Assembly (NCBI GenBank): GCA_024508675.1 | Contig: JANINQ010000001.1 | Span: forward strand, 371,162-435,161 | Length of the DNA: 64,000 nucleotides | Reading direction: 5' to 3' | DNA from: Afipia sp. | GTDB taxonomy: Bacteria; Pseudomonadota; Alphaproteobacteria; Rhizobiales; Xanthobacteraceae | Part shown: piece after piece, positions 22,316 through 33,239 of the stretch | How the letters are laid out: each line of letters opens with the position of its first letter | Position numbering within the stretch: the stretch's first letter is position 1 | The notes under the pieces: generated by a model | What the model was told of the DNA's origin: nothing | The model's database searches: none | What the model saw: only the letters and a program-made list of their open reading frames with translations | Program-made: the position numbers and the translations under genes

Positions 22316-22374
22316 AGAAAAATTCTCCTGAAAGGAACCGTAAGCTTCTCAGAAATCAGCAGAAATTTCACATA

Positions 22375-22390
22375 TACGACTAAAGTCGTA
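22375..22390. promoter_or_regulatory. Palindrome TACGACT-AA-AGTCGTA in divergent intergenic region
   Basis: Perfect 7-bp arms between transporter and lactate permease. Confidence 0.55.
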
Positions 22391-22613
22391 AAATGATGAC
22401 CCTGCGACATCTTGTCCAATATGTGGCGTTCACTCTAGCATGCCGCCGCTAACGAGAGGGCTGGGGAGCCGTTTCATAGGGCATTGTGAGCGTTTTGGGG
22501 CCTGAACCCGCGCCCGCGATTTTCATCACAGGCTTGTGCTCTCCGACTCGCAGACGCGTTGACTAGCCACGTTCTGGCCGGGCGTCGCCAACAATGAAGT
22601 GGGAGTAACCACA

Positions 22614-24278
22614 ATGTGGAATCAAATCTATAATCCGCTGGGGAATGCCGGGCTGTCGACGATAGCCGCAGCGATCCCTGTTGTGACGCTGCTGGTGCTG
22701 ATCGCAAGCGGCAAGGTCAAGGCGCATATCGCGGCGATCATTGCGCTGATCGTCGCCAACATCATCACGATCTTCATTTTCACCATGCCGGCGAACATGT
22801 CGATCCGGGCCTCGCTGCTCGGTGTCGTGGTCGGATTCTTCCCGATCGGATGGATCGTGCTGAACGTCATTTTCCTCTACCGCATCACAGTCGAGACCGG
22901 GCGGTTCGAACTGCTGCAACGCGCGATTGGCGGCGTCACCACCGACCGCCGCATCCAGTTGCTGCTGATCGCGTTCTCGTTCGGCGCGTTCTTCGAAGGC
23001 GCGTCGGGCTTTGGTACACCGGTCGCCATCACCGGCGCGGTTCTGATCGGCCTCGGCTTCTCGCCGCTCGCCGCATCGGGCCTGTCGCTGATCGCCAACA
23101 CCGCGCCGGTCGCTTACGGCGCGCTCGGCACGCCGATCCAGGGCCTCGCCTCGGTGACGGGTCTCGATCCCTACATCCTCGGCGCGATGGTCGGACGGCA
23201 GTTGCCGGTGTTCTCGCTGCTGGTGCCGTTCTGGGTGATCTGGGCGTTCGCCGGATGGCGCGGCATGATGCAGGTCTGGCCTGCCATTCTGGTCACCGCC
23301 GTGTCGTTCGCGATCCCGCAGTTCGTGATCTCGAACTACATCAACCCGTGGATCGTCGACATCGGCGCCTCGCTGATCTCGATGGGCGCGCTCATCCTGT
23401 TCCTCAAGGTCTGGCAGCCGAAGGAGTTGTGGACCTCGCCGGCGCTGCGCGGCAAGGATGAGTCTGCTTCGACCATGAAGGCCGCCAAGCCGCTCGACAC
23501 CACTCCGCTGACGCAATCGCAGCTCTGGAGCGCCCTGCTGCCGTGGATCATCGTCTGCATCGTGATGCTGATCTGGGGCAATGGTGCGTTCAAGACCTGG
23601 GCGAACTCGATCTTCACCTGGAACTATCCGGTTCCTGAACTGCACAACCTGATCAACAAGGTGCCGCCGGTGGCTGCGAAGCCGACGCCGGAAGGCGCGG
23701 TGTTCTCGTTCACCTACCTGTCCTTCACCGGAACGGGCATGCTGATCGCGGCGATCATCTCCGGCGTCCTGATGGGCTTCTCGCCCTTCAAGCTGATCGG
23801 TGAATATGGCCGCACCATCAAGGTCTGCGCGATCTCGCTGATCACGATCTCGGCAATGCTGGCCATCGGCACGCTGACGCGCCTCTCCGGCGTCGATGCG
23901 ACGCTGGGTCTCGCCTTTGCTGCAACCGGCGTGCTGTATCCGTTCTTCGGCACATTGCTCGGCTGGTTGGGCGTGGCGCTGACGGGCTCCGACACGGCAT
24001 CGAACGTGCTGTTCGGAAACCTGCAGAAGATCACGTCGGAACAGCTCGGCCTGTCGCCGATCCTGATGGCGGCAGCGAACTCGTCCGGCGGCGTGATGGG
24101 CAAGATGATCGATGCGCAGTCCATCGTGGTCGCGTCCACTGCAACCAACTGGTACGGCCACGAAGGCTCGATCCTTCGCTATGTATTCCTGCACTCGATT
24201 GTGCTGGCGTGCCTGGTCGGCGTGCTGGTGACGCTGCAGGCTTACGTCTATCCGTTCACGGAAATGGTATTGAAGTAA
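22614..24278 (+). CDS. lldP: L-lactate permease family transporter
   Basis: MWNQIYNPLGNAGLSTIAAAIPVVTLL, FGAFFEGASGFGTPVAITGAVLIGLGF. Confidence 0.93.
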   Translation: MWNQIYNPLGNAGLSTIAAAIPVVTLLVLIASGKVKAHIAAIIALIVANIITIFIFTMPANMSIRASLLGVVVGFFPIGWIVLNVIFLYRITVETGRFELLQRAIGGVTTDRRIQLLLIAFSFGAFFEGASGFGTPVAITGAVLIGLGFSPLAASGLSLIANTAPVAYGALGTPIQGLASVTGLDPYILGAMVGRQLPVFSLLVPFWVIWAFAGWRGMMQVWPAILVTAVSFAIPQFVISNYINPWIVDIGASLISMGALILFLKVWQPKELWTSPALRGKDESASTMKAAKPLDTTPLTQSQLWSALLPWIIVCIVMLIWGNGAFKTWANSIFTWNYPVPELHNLINKVPPVAAKPTPEGAVFSFTYLSFTGTGMLIAAIISGVLMGFSPFKLIGEYGRTIKVCAISLITISAMLAIGTLTRLSGVDATLGLAFAATGVLYPFFGTLLGWLGVALTGSDTASNVLFGNLQKITSEQLGLSPILMAAANSSGGVMGKMIDAQSIVVASTATNWYGHEGSILRYVFLHSIVLACLVGVLVTLQAYVYPFTEMVLK

Positions 24279-24307
24279 CCCTCCACGCGGTTACACATGA
24301 AAGCAGC

Positions 24308-24333
24308 CCCGCGGCGCAAGCCGCGGGGTTTTC
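24308..24333 (+). terminator. Terminator after lactate permease
   Basis: CCCCGCGGC-GCAA-GCCGCGGGG-TTTT. Confidence 0.85.
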
Positions 24334-24444
24334 ATTTGTCTTTTCTGTCCTCACAGCCGCGTTCAATTTGGGCAGCGCGCGCACTGGAAAGTCCGGGCGC
24401 AACCGTCTAGAACCGCGCGCGGTTTGAAAACTCGTGAGGTCATC

Positions 24445-24843
24445 ATGACGGTTCTGCGACGCGCCCTTGCCGGTCTTGCCCTTGCTGTCGGCATCATCGG
24501 TCAGGCTCATGCAGCCAGCGAATTTCCGTTCGGAGCGGAGATGACCCTCGAGGCGCGGCCGCAGCCCGGATCGAAACGAATTCCAACGCTCGAAATCGGC
24601 GACAACGGGCAGGCGCAACTCGACCTCTGGTGCAAGTCGGGCAAGGGGCAGTTCTCCGTCGCCAACGACACTGTGATCTTCGTGCCCGGCGCAATGAGCG
24701 ACAGCGGCTGTACGCCTGAGCGTGCGCAACTCGATGACACGCTGATTGCCGCCCTCGGTGCCGCCGCGACATGGAAGCGGCAGGGCGATTTTGTCTCGTT
24801 CATTGGTGCGACGACGCTGCGATTCCGGATCAGCACGAACTGA
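24445..24843 (+). CDS. Hypothetical exported protein
   Basis: ORF with signal peptide MTVLRRALAGLALAVGIIGQAHAA. Confidence 0.65.
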   Translation: MTVLRRALAGLALAVGIIGQAHAASEFPFGAEMTLEARPQPGSKRIPTLEIGDNGQAQLDLWCKSGKGQFSVANDTVIFVPGAMSDSGCTPERAQLDDTLIAALGAAATWKRQGDFVSFIGATTLRFRISTN

Positions 24844-24850
24844 ACGATCT

Positions 24851-26395
24851 CTAGCGCTCCCGCAGGATCATGTCCGCACATGCGGCGCCGGACTGGATCG
24901 CGCCGGTATAGCCGCCGAACGCCGTGTAGGCTGACGCAAGATAAAGCCCCGGAATGATCGTCGCGGGAGTGCGCTTGACGGTGCTGAGCAATGAGCGCGG
25001 CGGCGTCGGCGCAAAGCCATAGACCGAGCCTTGCGGTGCGCCGAGGTACTGCTTCACGGAAAATGCGGTGTTGAATGTAGAAGCCGTCACCGAGGCTGCA
25101 AGCCCCGGATAGTATCCGTCGAGATAGGTCACAATGGCATCCTGCCAGCGCGCACGTTTGGCGCGGTAGTTGTCCAGATCGGTGCCATCCCAATTCGACA
25201 ATTGATCGGGGCCGACGACCGACAGGACATAAGGCGGCACGGGAACGCCCGAGTCGATGGCGGCATAATCCACAACGGCCAGCGGCGGCATGCGGTGACC
25301 GGGCTCATCAGCCATCAGCACCGTTGCCTGCGCATAGTCATCAAGACGTTTCATCCAGTCCGGCAGCAACTGCGTTGAATAGCCGGTGATGCCGAATTCG
25401 CGGGGTGGTTTCGACAGGCCCAGTGTGAGCGCGAACAGCGAAATCGAAGGCTTCCGTTCCGCGTAAGCCGCGAGCAGCTTTGCGCTGCTTGCTGTGGGTA
25501 ACAGTGACGCCAGCGTTTCCGGTGCGGCGTTGCTGATGATGCGTGACGTCTCCACCATCTGCGGGTTGCTGCCGTCCTTGGCTGTATGCCTGAGATTCGC
25601 GATGCGGCCATGTGCGTCAAACCCGATCGCGCTTGCGGTTCGCCGCAGGATGACCTCGCCGCCAGCGGCTTTGATAGCGCGAGCGAGTGCACTGGAGAGA
25701 CGCTGCGAGCCTCCCTGCACATAGCGCCCGCCGCTCAGAAGATAACTTCCCTGCGCAGCGGCGAAGAACACCCACCAGGTCGTGGCCGGATCGTCGTGGT
25801 AGTAGGAGAGGTTTGCAGCGAGTGTCGCTTTCACCGCCTCGTTGTTTCCGAAGATACGATCCAGCTTCTGTGACAGCGAAAGATTCCAGTCGCGGATCGC
25901 AGGCAGCATGTTGCGCAATGCGCTGAAGGCCTGCGATGGCGATCTGAACATGCGCGATCCGCGCGACAGCCCGCCGACGGCGGAAGCGATCTGCTCCATC
26001 TCGCCAAGCAGCCGCACGATGCCGTCGCGCGCCTCCGGGAATCGTTCAACTAGGACCTGCCGGGCCGTGTCGAAATTATCGGGCAGGGTGAGCGGAGTGC
26101 CGATCGGGCCACCGCGTGCTTCATAGAATGTGCCGGACGAAATCCATGTCACCGCGTCGATCACGCCGGCGCGCGTAAGGGGATCGTGCTTGGCATCGCG
26201 CGGGTCGTGCGGGTCGCTGGTTTCGTGCAGCGAGCCTTCAACAAACAGATCGCCGACCTTGTAGCTTGACGCCGCACCGCCGACGGAATTGCCGCGCTCG
26301 ATCACCAGCACCTTGCGGCCCGCGCGCGCGAGAATTGCGCCGGCGGTGAGGCCGCCGAGGCCTGCGCCGATAATGACAGCGTCATAGCGCGTCAT
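24851..26395 (-). CDS. Phytoene desaturase-like FAD-dependent oxidoreductase
   Basis: N-terminal YDAVIIGAGLGGLTAGAILARAGRKVLVIERGNSVGGAASSY; C-terminal PGLYLASAYTAFGGYTGAIQSG. Confidence 0.88.
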   Translation of the reverse strand: MTRYDAVIIGAGLGGLTAGAILARAGRKVLVIERGNSVGGAASSYKVGDLFVEGSLHETSDPHDPRDAKHDPLTRAGVIDAVTWISSGTFYEARGGPIGTPLTLPDNFDTARQVLVERFPEARDGIVRLLGEMEQIASAVGGLSRGSRMFRSPSQAFSALRNMLPAIRDWNLSLSQKLDRIFGNNEAVKATLAANLSYYHDDPATTWWVFFAAAQGSYLLSGGRYVQGGSQRLSSALARAIKAAGGEVILRRTASAIGFDAHGRIANLRHTAKDGSNPQMVETSRIISNAAPETLASLLPTASSAKLLAAYAERKPSISLFALTLGLSKPPREFGITGYSTQLLPDWMKRLDDYAQATVLMADEPGHRMPPLAVVDYAAIDSGVPVPPYVLSVVGPDQLSNWDGTDLDNYRAKRARWQDAIVTYLDGYYPGLAASVTASTFNTAFSVKQYLGAPQGSVYGFAPTPPRSLLSTVKRTPATIIPGLYLASAYTAFGGYTGAIQSGAACADMILRER

Positions 26396-26435
26396 GCGTC
26401 GTCAAGCCTGTGGCGGCGGGGCAGGGAGCGGCCCA

Positions 26436-27638
26436 CTATTTCCAGGCCGCCTTGTCGGTGTCCCAGCGCTGGCCTTTCAGCTCGGTCGCGATCGCCTTGA
26501 TCATTCCGTCGTCGTCGTTGAACGTGCTTTCTTCCTCGCCGCCGGCGTTCTCCGAGAACTGCAATTGAGGCGCAGCCGTCTCGTCCGTGGTCTTGCTGGA
26601 TGGAATGCCCAGCCAGACGACGAGTCGATCCGATCCGCCGGGCTTGTCCGGGCTGACGAGCGCCGTGATTTCCAGCGTTTCGGTGAGATCGAGCGCCGGT
26701 GCAAGCTGGCTCGGGCGCTTGAGGGTGAAGGTGAGTTCGCCAGTCGTGTCATTCCAGGCTGACGATGCCGGTTTTGCGCCCATGGTCTTTGCGGCAATGC
26801 CGGTCAGTGCCGTTGCCAGCTTGTCACGGTTGAGCTTTCCGTCTGGACTCCAGTCGCCGGTGGCGAAGCGGATCGCGCGCTCCATGTCATAGGTGCCGGA
26901 GGTCCAGCCCGCCGCGGCAACGCCGGGAGCGGTCTTGACGCTTGCGATCAGTGCGGGCGCACGCGCCGGATCGATGAAGAGGCGCAGGATCTGATGACCG
27001 GAACGCAGCGCATTGCAATCGGTCGCGATGCTGTCGAGGGCGATCTGGACGTTCTGGCCCTTCAGGCTTTTGACGAGATCGGCGAAATTCTCGCGCTTGA
27101 CGCGGACCGCAAGCGATTGCGGCGAGACTTGCGTGAAATCCTTCGGCGCTTCGGCAAGATCGTCATCGACCACCTGCGACTGCTGGAATTCCTTTTCATC
27201 GACGTCGGAATTGTCCGGTGACGAGACTGAGGTGAGGTTGCCGCCCAGCGTGATCTTGCCGTCGAACGACACCGACTTGCTGCCCTTGCGGGTCAGGCTG
27301 ACCGTCACAGGCGTCTTGTTTTCGATGCTCTGTCCGCTGCCGGAGAGCTTCTCGCCTTCGACTTTCAGGTCGAGGATGAAGCGATCCTTGCGGTCGGAAT
27401 GAGTCGATACGGAATAGCAGACATCGAGCAGCGCGCCGGTCACCTTGCCGCCCTGACGGGTTTCCTTGATGAACGCGTCGACCGGCAGATCGCCGAGAAT
27501 GTCGCCCAGCGAATTGAAGTAGCGCACGTCGCTTGTGGCCGGCGCGGTCTTCGCATCCCTGGCCGTCTGGGCCTGAACCGGCAACACGCCTGCCAGTGCG
27601 AGAGTGCAGCCAATCATCAATGCGCGCATGGATCTCAT
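26436..27638 (-). CDS. Uncharacterised exported protein
   Basis: 400-aa ORF, signal peptide MRALMIGCTLALAGVLPVQAQ; no recognised family. Confidence 0.75.
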   Translation of the reverse strand: MRSMRALMIGCTLALAGVLPVQAQTARDAKTAPATSDVRYFNSLGDILGDLPVDAFIKETRQGGKVTGALLDVCYSVSTHSDRKDRFILDLKVEGEKLSGSGQSIENKTPVTVSLTRKGSKSVSFDGKITLGGNLTSVSSPDNSDVDEKEFQQSQVVDDDLAEAPKDFTQVSPQSLAVRVKRENFADLVKSLKGQNVQIALDSIATDCNALRSGHQILRLFIDPARAPALIASVKTAPGVAAAGWTSGTYDMERAIRFATGDWSPDGKLNRDKLATALTGIAAKTMGAKPASSAWNDTTGELTFTLKRPSQLAPALDLTETLEITALVSPDKPGGSDRLVVWLGIPSSKTTDETAAPQLQFSENAGGEEESTFNDDDGMIKAIATELKGQRWDTDKAAWK

Positions 27639-27712
27639 CCTGAGTCGAAATGGAACCGGACCATCTCAAAAGTGAGCCGGATTGTCGCGGTGATTCTTGG
27701 AGTTGAGACAAC

Positions 27713-27740
27713 AAAAAAGGCCGCCCGCAGGCGGCCTTTG
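27713..27740 (-). terminator. groL terminator
   Basis: AAAGGCCGCC..GGCGGCCTTT with poly-T on the minus strand. Confidence 0.85.
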
Positions 27741-27765
27741 ATGTCTCTTGGATGAACGCGGTGGC

Positions 27766-29559
<1,794 letters not shown>

Positions 29560-29856
29560 TTAGTTCAGCACGCCCATGATGTCGGACTCCTTCATGATGA
29601 GGAGGTCTTCGCCGTCGAGCTTCACTTCGGTGCCGGACCACTTGCCGAACAGCACGGTGTCGCCAACCTTGAGGTCGATCGGGATCAGCTTGCCGGCTTC
29701 GTCGCGGCCCCCCGGGCCGACGGCGACGACCTTGCCCTGCGAGGGCTTTTCCTTGGCGGTATCGGGAATGATGATGCCGCCTTTGGTCTTTTCGTCAGCG
29801 TCGATGCGCTTGACGACGACGCGGTCATGCAGCGGGCGGAAAGTTGTCTTGGCCAT
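29560..29856 (-). CDS. groS: Co-chaperonin GroES
   Basis: [44 protein letters not shown]. Confidence 0.98.
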   Translation of the reverse strand: MAKTTFRPLHDRVVVKRIDADEKTKGGIIIPDTAKEKPSQGKVVAVGPGGRDEAGKLIPIDLKVGDTVLFGKWSGTEVKLDGEDLLIMKESDIMGVLN

Positions 29857-29955
29857 CGGGATGTCCTTTGGGCGTTGGTGGGTCAGATTTGACGTGCGGT
29901 TGAGCGCGGGCCGTGAATAATGAGCAAGGCTTCCCGGAAGGGTGGTGCCTTGCCT

Positions 29956-29982
29956 TTAGCAATCACGCTCCTAGAGTGCTAA
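29956..29982. promoter_or_regulatory. CIRCE element (HrcA operator) upstream of groESL
   Basis: TTAGCAATC-N9-GAGTGCTAA; one mismatch to TTAGCACTC-N9-GAGTGCTAA. Confidence 0.92.
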
Positions 29983-30170
29983 TGACGGGCCGGAAATATG
30001 GGTTGCCGCCGATCCTGTCAAGCAAGGCTCTTAAGGCCTTGGTGAGGCCAATATAGGATGATCTGGAAACCATAACGGGAGCGCTGCGCGGAGACGGGGG
30101 TTAGCCCGCGCAGTGTGACGGCGGTCTGTCGGGTCTGGCAGGCAGCCACATATTCTTGCCGGGAGACAGC

Positions 30171-30704
30171 ATGACCAAAATGAACGAACCAACCCGCGCC
30201 TCCAGGGTCGCTACACTTGCAGCGGTGTCGCTGCTCTCGGGCTTCCTGGGCGCCTGCGGCGGCGGCGGTTTTGGCGGATTCAGCGGTTTTGGCGGCGGAC
30301 AGCCCGCGGTGCAGGAGCCGGGGGTGGCTCCTGAAATTCCCGCGACCATCCGGGCCGATGAAATCGTCGGCCGCTGGGGTCTCGCCTCGTTCCACAAGCC
30401 CGAAGATCGCGCCCGCACGGAAGCTGCGGCGCGGGGGCAGTGCAAGAATCCCTATGTCATTGGCCAAGGCGCCACCGGCGGCGTCATCATGCATCTGCCG
30501 GACGAAGCCACGCCGCAGGAATTGCGCCTGAAGGGCAGCCAGAGCGGCAAGAACTATATCGGCCCTGCGGGTCCGGTGGGCGGCGAGAAGGACCGCGAGA
30601 TCGTCTCGTTCGACGGGCGCGTACTGATGACCCGGTTCATCGATAAGGACGCCTCCAGCCGCTACGGAACTATGGTTTATGTCCGCTGCGCGCCGCGCGC
30701 ATAG
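30171..30704 (+). CDS. Putative lipoprotein, Gly-rich after the lipobox
   Basis: TLAAVSLLSGFLGACGGGGFGGFSGFGGG; start inferred within ORF 30156-30704. Confidence 0.7.
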   Translation: MTKMNEPTRASRVATLAAVSLLSGFLGACGGGGFGGFSGFGGGQPAVQEPGVAPEIPATIRADEIVGRWGLASFHKPEDRARTEAAARGQCKNPYVIGQGATGGVIMHLPDEATPQELRLKGSQSGKNYIGPAGPVGGEKDREIVSFDGRVLMTRFIDKDASSRYGTMVYVRCAPRA

Positions 30705-30708
30705 GACT

Positions 30709-30873
30709 CTCGTGTGGTGGTTCGCAAGTCCGCATTGCTTTTGCAGCACACTCTTGTGCGGACTTGCGAACCAGAACCACACGAGAATTATTAGTTCCCA
30801 GGGTCCTTTTGAATCCGAAGTTCGCTCAGGAGTGTGCTGCAAAATAAAGCGAACTTCGGATTCAGGACACTGG
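30709..30873. other. Twin-hairpin element, copy 1 (complementary loops)
   Basis: H1: CTCGTGTGGT+GGTTCGCAAGTCCGCA / 22-nt loop / TGCGGACTTGCGAACC+aga+ACCACACGAG. H2: CCAGGGTCC+ttt+TGAATCCGAAGTTCGCT / 21-nt loop / AGCGAACTTCGGATTCA+GGACACTGG. Loops pair over 18 nt (ttttgcagcacactcttg / caggagtgtgctgcaaaa). Confidence 0.9.
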
Positions 30874-30925
30874 TTTATAGTTCCCGAGGAAAAATGATTC
30901 TCAACCTCGGGGACGTGAACGCGCA

Positions 30926-32122
30926 ATGGCCGGGCTGCAAGGATTAAGCTCCGGCCCAAGCCGCGCCGTTATCGTTCTTTGCATCACGCAGATTCTGGGC
31001 TGGGGCGCGCTGTTTTATCCGCCCGGCCTGACCATGCCGCACATCGCCGCGGCCCATGGCTGGTCGCTGGCGCAGTCCCTGCTCGGATTTTCCATCGCGA
31101 TGGGTGTTTCCGGCCTTGTCGCGCCGTTCACCTGCAGCCTGATCGAGCGGCATGGCGGGCATTACATCATGTCGGGCGGCGCGCTGATCGGCGCGCTCGG
31201 CCTGCTGATCCTGCCGTTCGCCAGCCATTACGGGCTTTACCTTGCAAGCTGGGTTCTGCTCGGCGTGGCGATGGCCTGCAATCTCTATGACCCCGCCTTT
31301 ACGGCGCTGGCCCGGATTTTCGGCACCGCCTCGCGGCGGCCGATCACGCTGGTCACCTTTGTCGGCGGGCTGGCCTCGACGCTCTCATGGCCGACGACCC
31401 AGATGCTGATCGCCAGCGGCGGCTGGCGCACAGTCTATTTCGTGTTCGCAGGCGTCATGGCATTCATCATCGCGCCGCTTTACGCGTTTGTGCTCCCGCG
31501 CAATGCTGTCTATGTCGCGCCGCCCGGGAAGGAAGGCGCACCGGCGGTTTCACCGGTGAAAACGGTTCCAGCGGTGGGCGCGCCGTTTCTGCTGATGGCG
31601 GCCGGCTTCGCCTGTCACGCCCTCATGCAATCGGGAACGCTGGCGCATCTCCTCACCATCCTTCAGCGCGGTGGGATCGACGCCAGCACCGCTGTTTTCA
31701 TCGGCGCGCTGTTCGGCCCCGCGCAGGTACTGACCCGGATCGCGGACTTCGTTTCGGGAGGCAGGCTGCATCCGCTTTGGCTGGTGCGGATCGCGATGGG
31801 CACGATGGCCTTCGCGTTCATGTTGCTTGTGGTCGCGGGGTTCTCTCCCGGCGTGGCGATGGCATTCGCGCTGATGTTCGGCGCGGCCAATGGCGTGGTG
31901 ACGATCGCGCGCGGTGCGTTGCCGCTGGCGATGTTCGGGGCCGTGGGGTATGGGCGCGTGGTGGGGCGGGTCGCACGCCCGGCGCAGATCTGCCAGGCGG
32001 TTGCGCCTTTCGTTCTGGCCTATGTGATCGACCGGTGGTCGGGGCTGGTGGCGCTGGAAATCCTGATCGCCGTGGCTCTTATGGCGCTGGTCTGCTTCGC
32101 GGCCCTGAGGCGGCCCGTCTGA
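30926..32122 (+). CDS. MFS transporter
   Basis: About 12 hydrophobic segments; ITQILGWGALFYPPGLTMPHIAAAHGWSLAQSL. Confidence 0.85.
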   Translation: MAGLQGLSSGPSRAVIVLCITQILGWGALFYPPGLTMPHIAAAHGWSLAQSLLGFSIAMGVSGLVAPFTCSLIERHGGHYIMSGGALIGALGLLILPFASHYGLYLASWVLLGVAMACNLYDPAFTALARIFGTASRRPITLVTFVGGLASTLSWPTTQMLIASGGWRTVYFVFAGVMAFIIAPLYAFVLPRNAVYVAPPGKEGAPAVSPVKTVPAVGAPFLLMAAGFACHALMQSGTLAHLLTILQRGGIDASTAVFIGALFGPAQVLTRIADFVSGGRLHPLWLVRIAMGTMAFAFMLLVVAGFSPGVAMAFALMFGAANGVVTIARGALPLAMFGAVGYGRVVGRVARPAQICQAVAPFVLAYVIDRWSGLVALEILIAVALMALVCFAALRRPV

Positions 32123-32128
32123 AAGAAC

Positions 32129-32158
32129 AAGGCCCGGAGCGATGCTCCGGGCCTGCCT
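32129..32158. terminator. Hairpin between convergent MFS and cheZ-like genes
   Basis: aggcccggagc-gat-gctccgggcct then tttta. Confidence 0.75.
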
Positions 32159-32179
32159 TTTACATCAGATGAAAAGCGT

Positions 32180-32950
32180 TCAATTGAACAGCGCGTCGAT
32201 ATCGTCCTGCGAGACATGGCCTTCGTCATCCATGCCCTTGGGGCCATTGAGAAGGCGGGCATCGCCGGTGCGGGTGTCGACGATCGCAGGCGCATGCTGC
32301 TTGATCGCGTCGACGCCGCCCCAGATCTCCATCATGACGTTGATGTGATGCTCGATGAACTTCATCGTCGTCATCACCTTGCTGATGCGCTGTCCGGTCA
32401 GGTCCTGGAAGTTGCAGGCTTCGAAAATGCCGACAACACGCTCCTGGATGTCTTCACTAAGCTGCGCCTGCTGATCCAGCGGCATGGCCTTGCCCAGCGC
32501 GCTCGCAGCCTGATCGATGGCTTCCGCCGCTTCGAGAATCTGCTGGGTGGCTTCTTCGGTGCCGCCGACCACTGCGCCGAGTTCGCCGGTGACCTTGGCC
32601 ATTTCGTCGCCGCTGAAGCTCTTGCCGTGGAGGACGGCGATTTCCTGCTTGGTGCGGTTGATGGCATCGTGAATGAGATCGAGCTCGACCTTCAGCTTCT
32701 CGCACTGTTCGATCTGTGCGCGATAGCTTCCGAGCAACTGCTGGGCTTCGGTCAGTTCCTGAGCCGTGGGAGTTTCACCGGCTTCCGTAACCGGGCTGTG
32801 ATGATGGGAGGCCATCTGCACGCGAATGGCGCGCAATTCGCTCATGATCTGGTTGTGATGCGGAGCGGCGTCGCCCTCTGCCTGATCGATTGTCGGCATC
32901 TCGCCGGACTGAATTCTTTCAATACGGAATCGCTTACGCTGGACGGCCAT
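32180..32950 (-). CDS. CheZ-like protein phosphatase
   Basis: NFQDLTGQRISKVMTTMKFIEHHINVMM; C-terminal SQDDIDALFN; start MAVQRKRF at 32950. Confidence 0.8.
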   Translation of the reverse strand: MAVQRKRFRIERIQSGEMPTIDQAEGDAAPHHNQIMSELRAIRVQMASHHHSPVTEAGETPTAQELTEAQQLLGSYRAQIEQCEKLKVELDLIHDAINRTKQEIAVLHGKSFSGDEMAKVTGELGAVVGGTEEATQQILEAAEAIDQAASALGKAMPLDQQAQLSEDIQERVVGIFEACNFQDLTGQRISKVMTTMKFIEHHINVMMEIWGGVDAIKQHAPAIVDTRTGDARLLNGPKGMDDEGHVSQDDIDALFN

Positions 32951-33239
32951 TGGTCTCCCCATTCTTGAGGAGGCTTTTGTAACCTGCCGTCGTTTAACGC
33001 GAAGTTTCAAACGGGAACACTGTTGCGGTGATGTCAGGCGCACTACACACCAACGATTAACCATGCGGCCGCTGTCTTCATCGAAAATAAACGCTACCGC
33101 GAAGAACAGGCCCTGCACGCCGACGTGGTGAATCGAAAGCGCGGTTTTGTTTACCAAACCGACGCGCTTTTAACCTTAAATGTTCGTGTTCACGGCGCGC
33201 TGTCCGCGCGTCAACGACGAAACAGTGCAGAGTACGTCG

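Noticed and set aside
22563-24194. 543-aa minus-strand ORF antisense to lactate permease
   Set aside because: GC-driven shadow ORF (Arg/Asp/His-rich), permease is clear on the plus strand.
30709-30873. Considered simple Rho-independent terminators
   Set aside because: Stems of 26+ bp with 21-24 nt complementary loops, mirror bulges and no terminal T-tract; same architecture at 45045-45213.
30679-30897. 72-aa ORF covering twin-hairpin copy 1
   Set aside because: No RBS or protein-like composition; better explained by the structured non-coding element.
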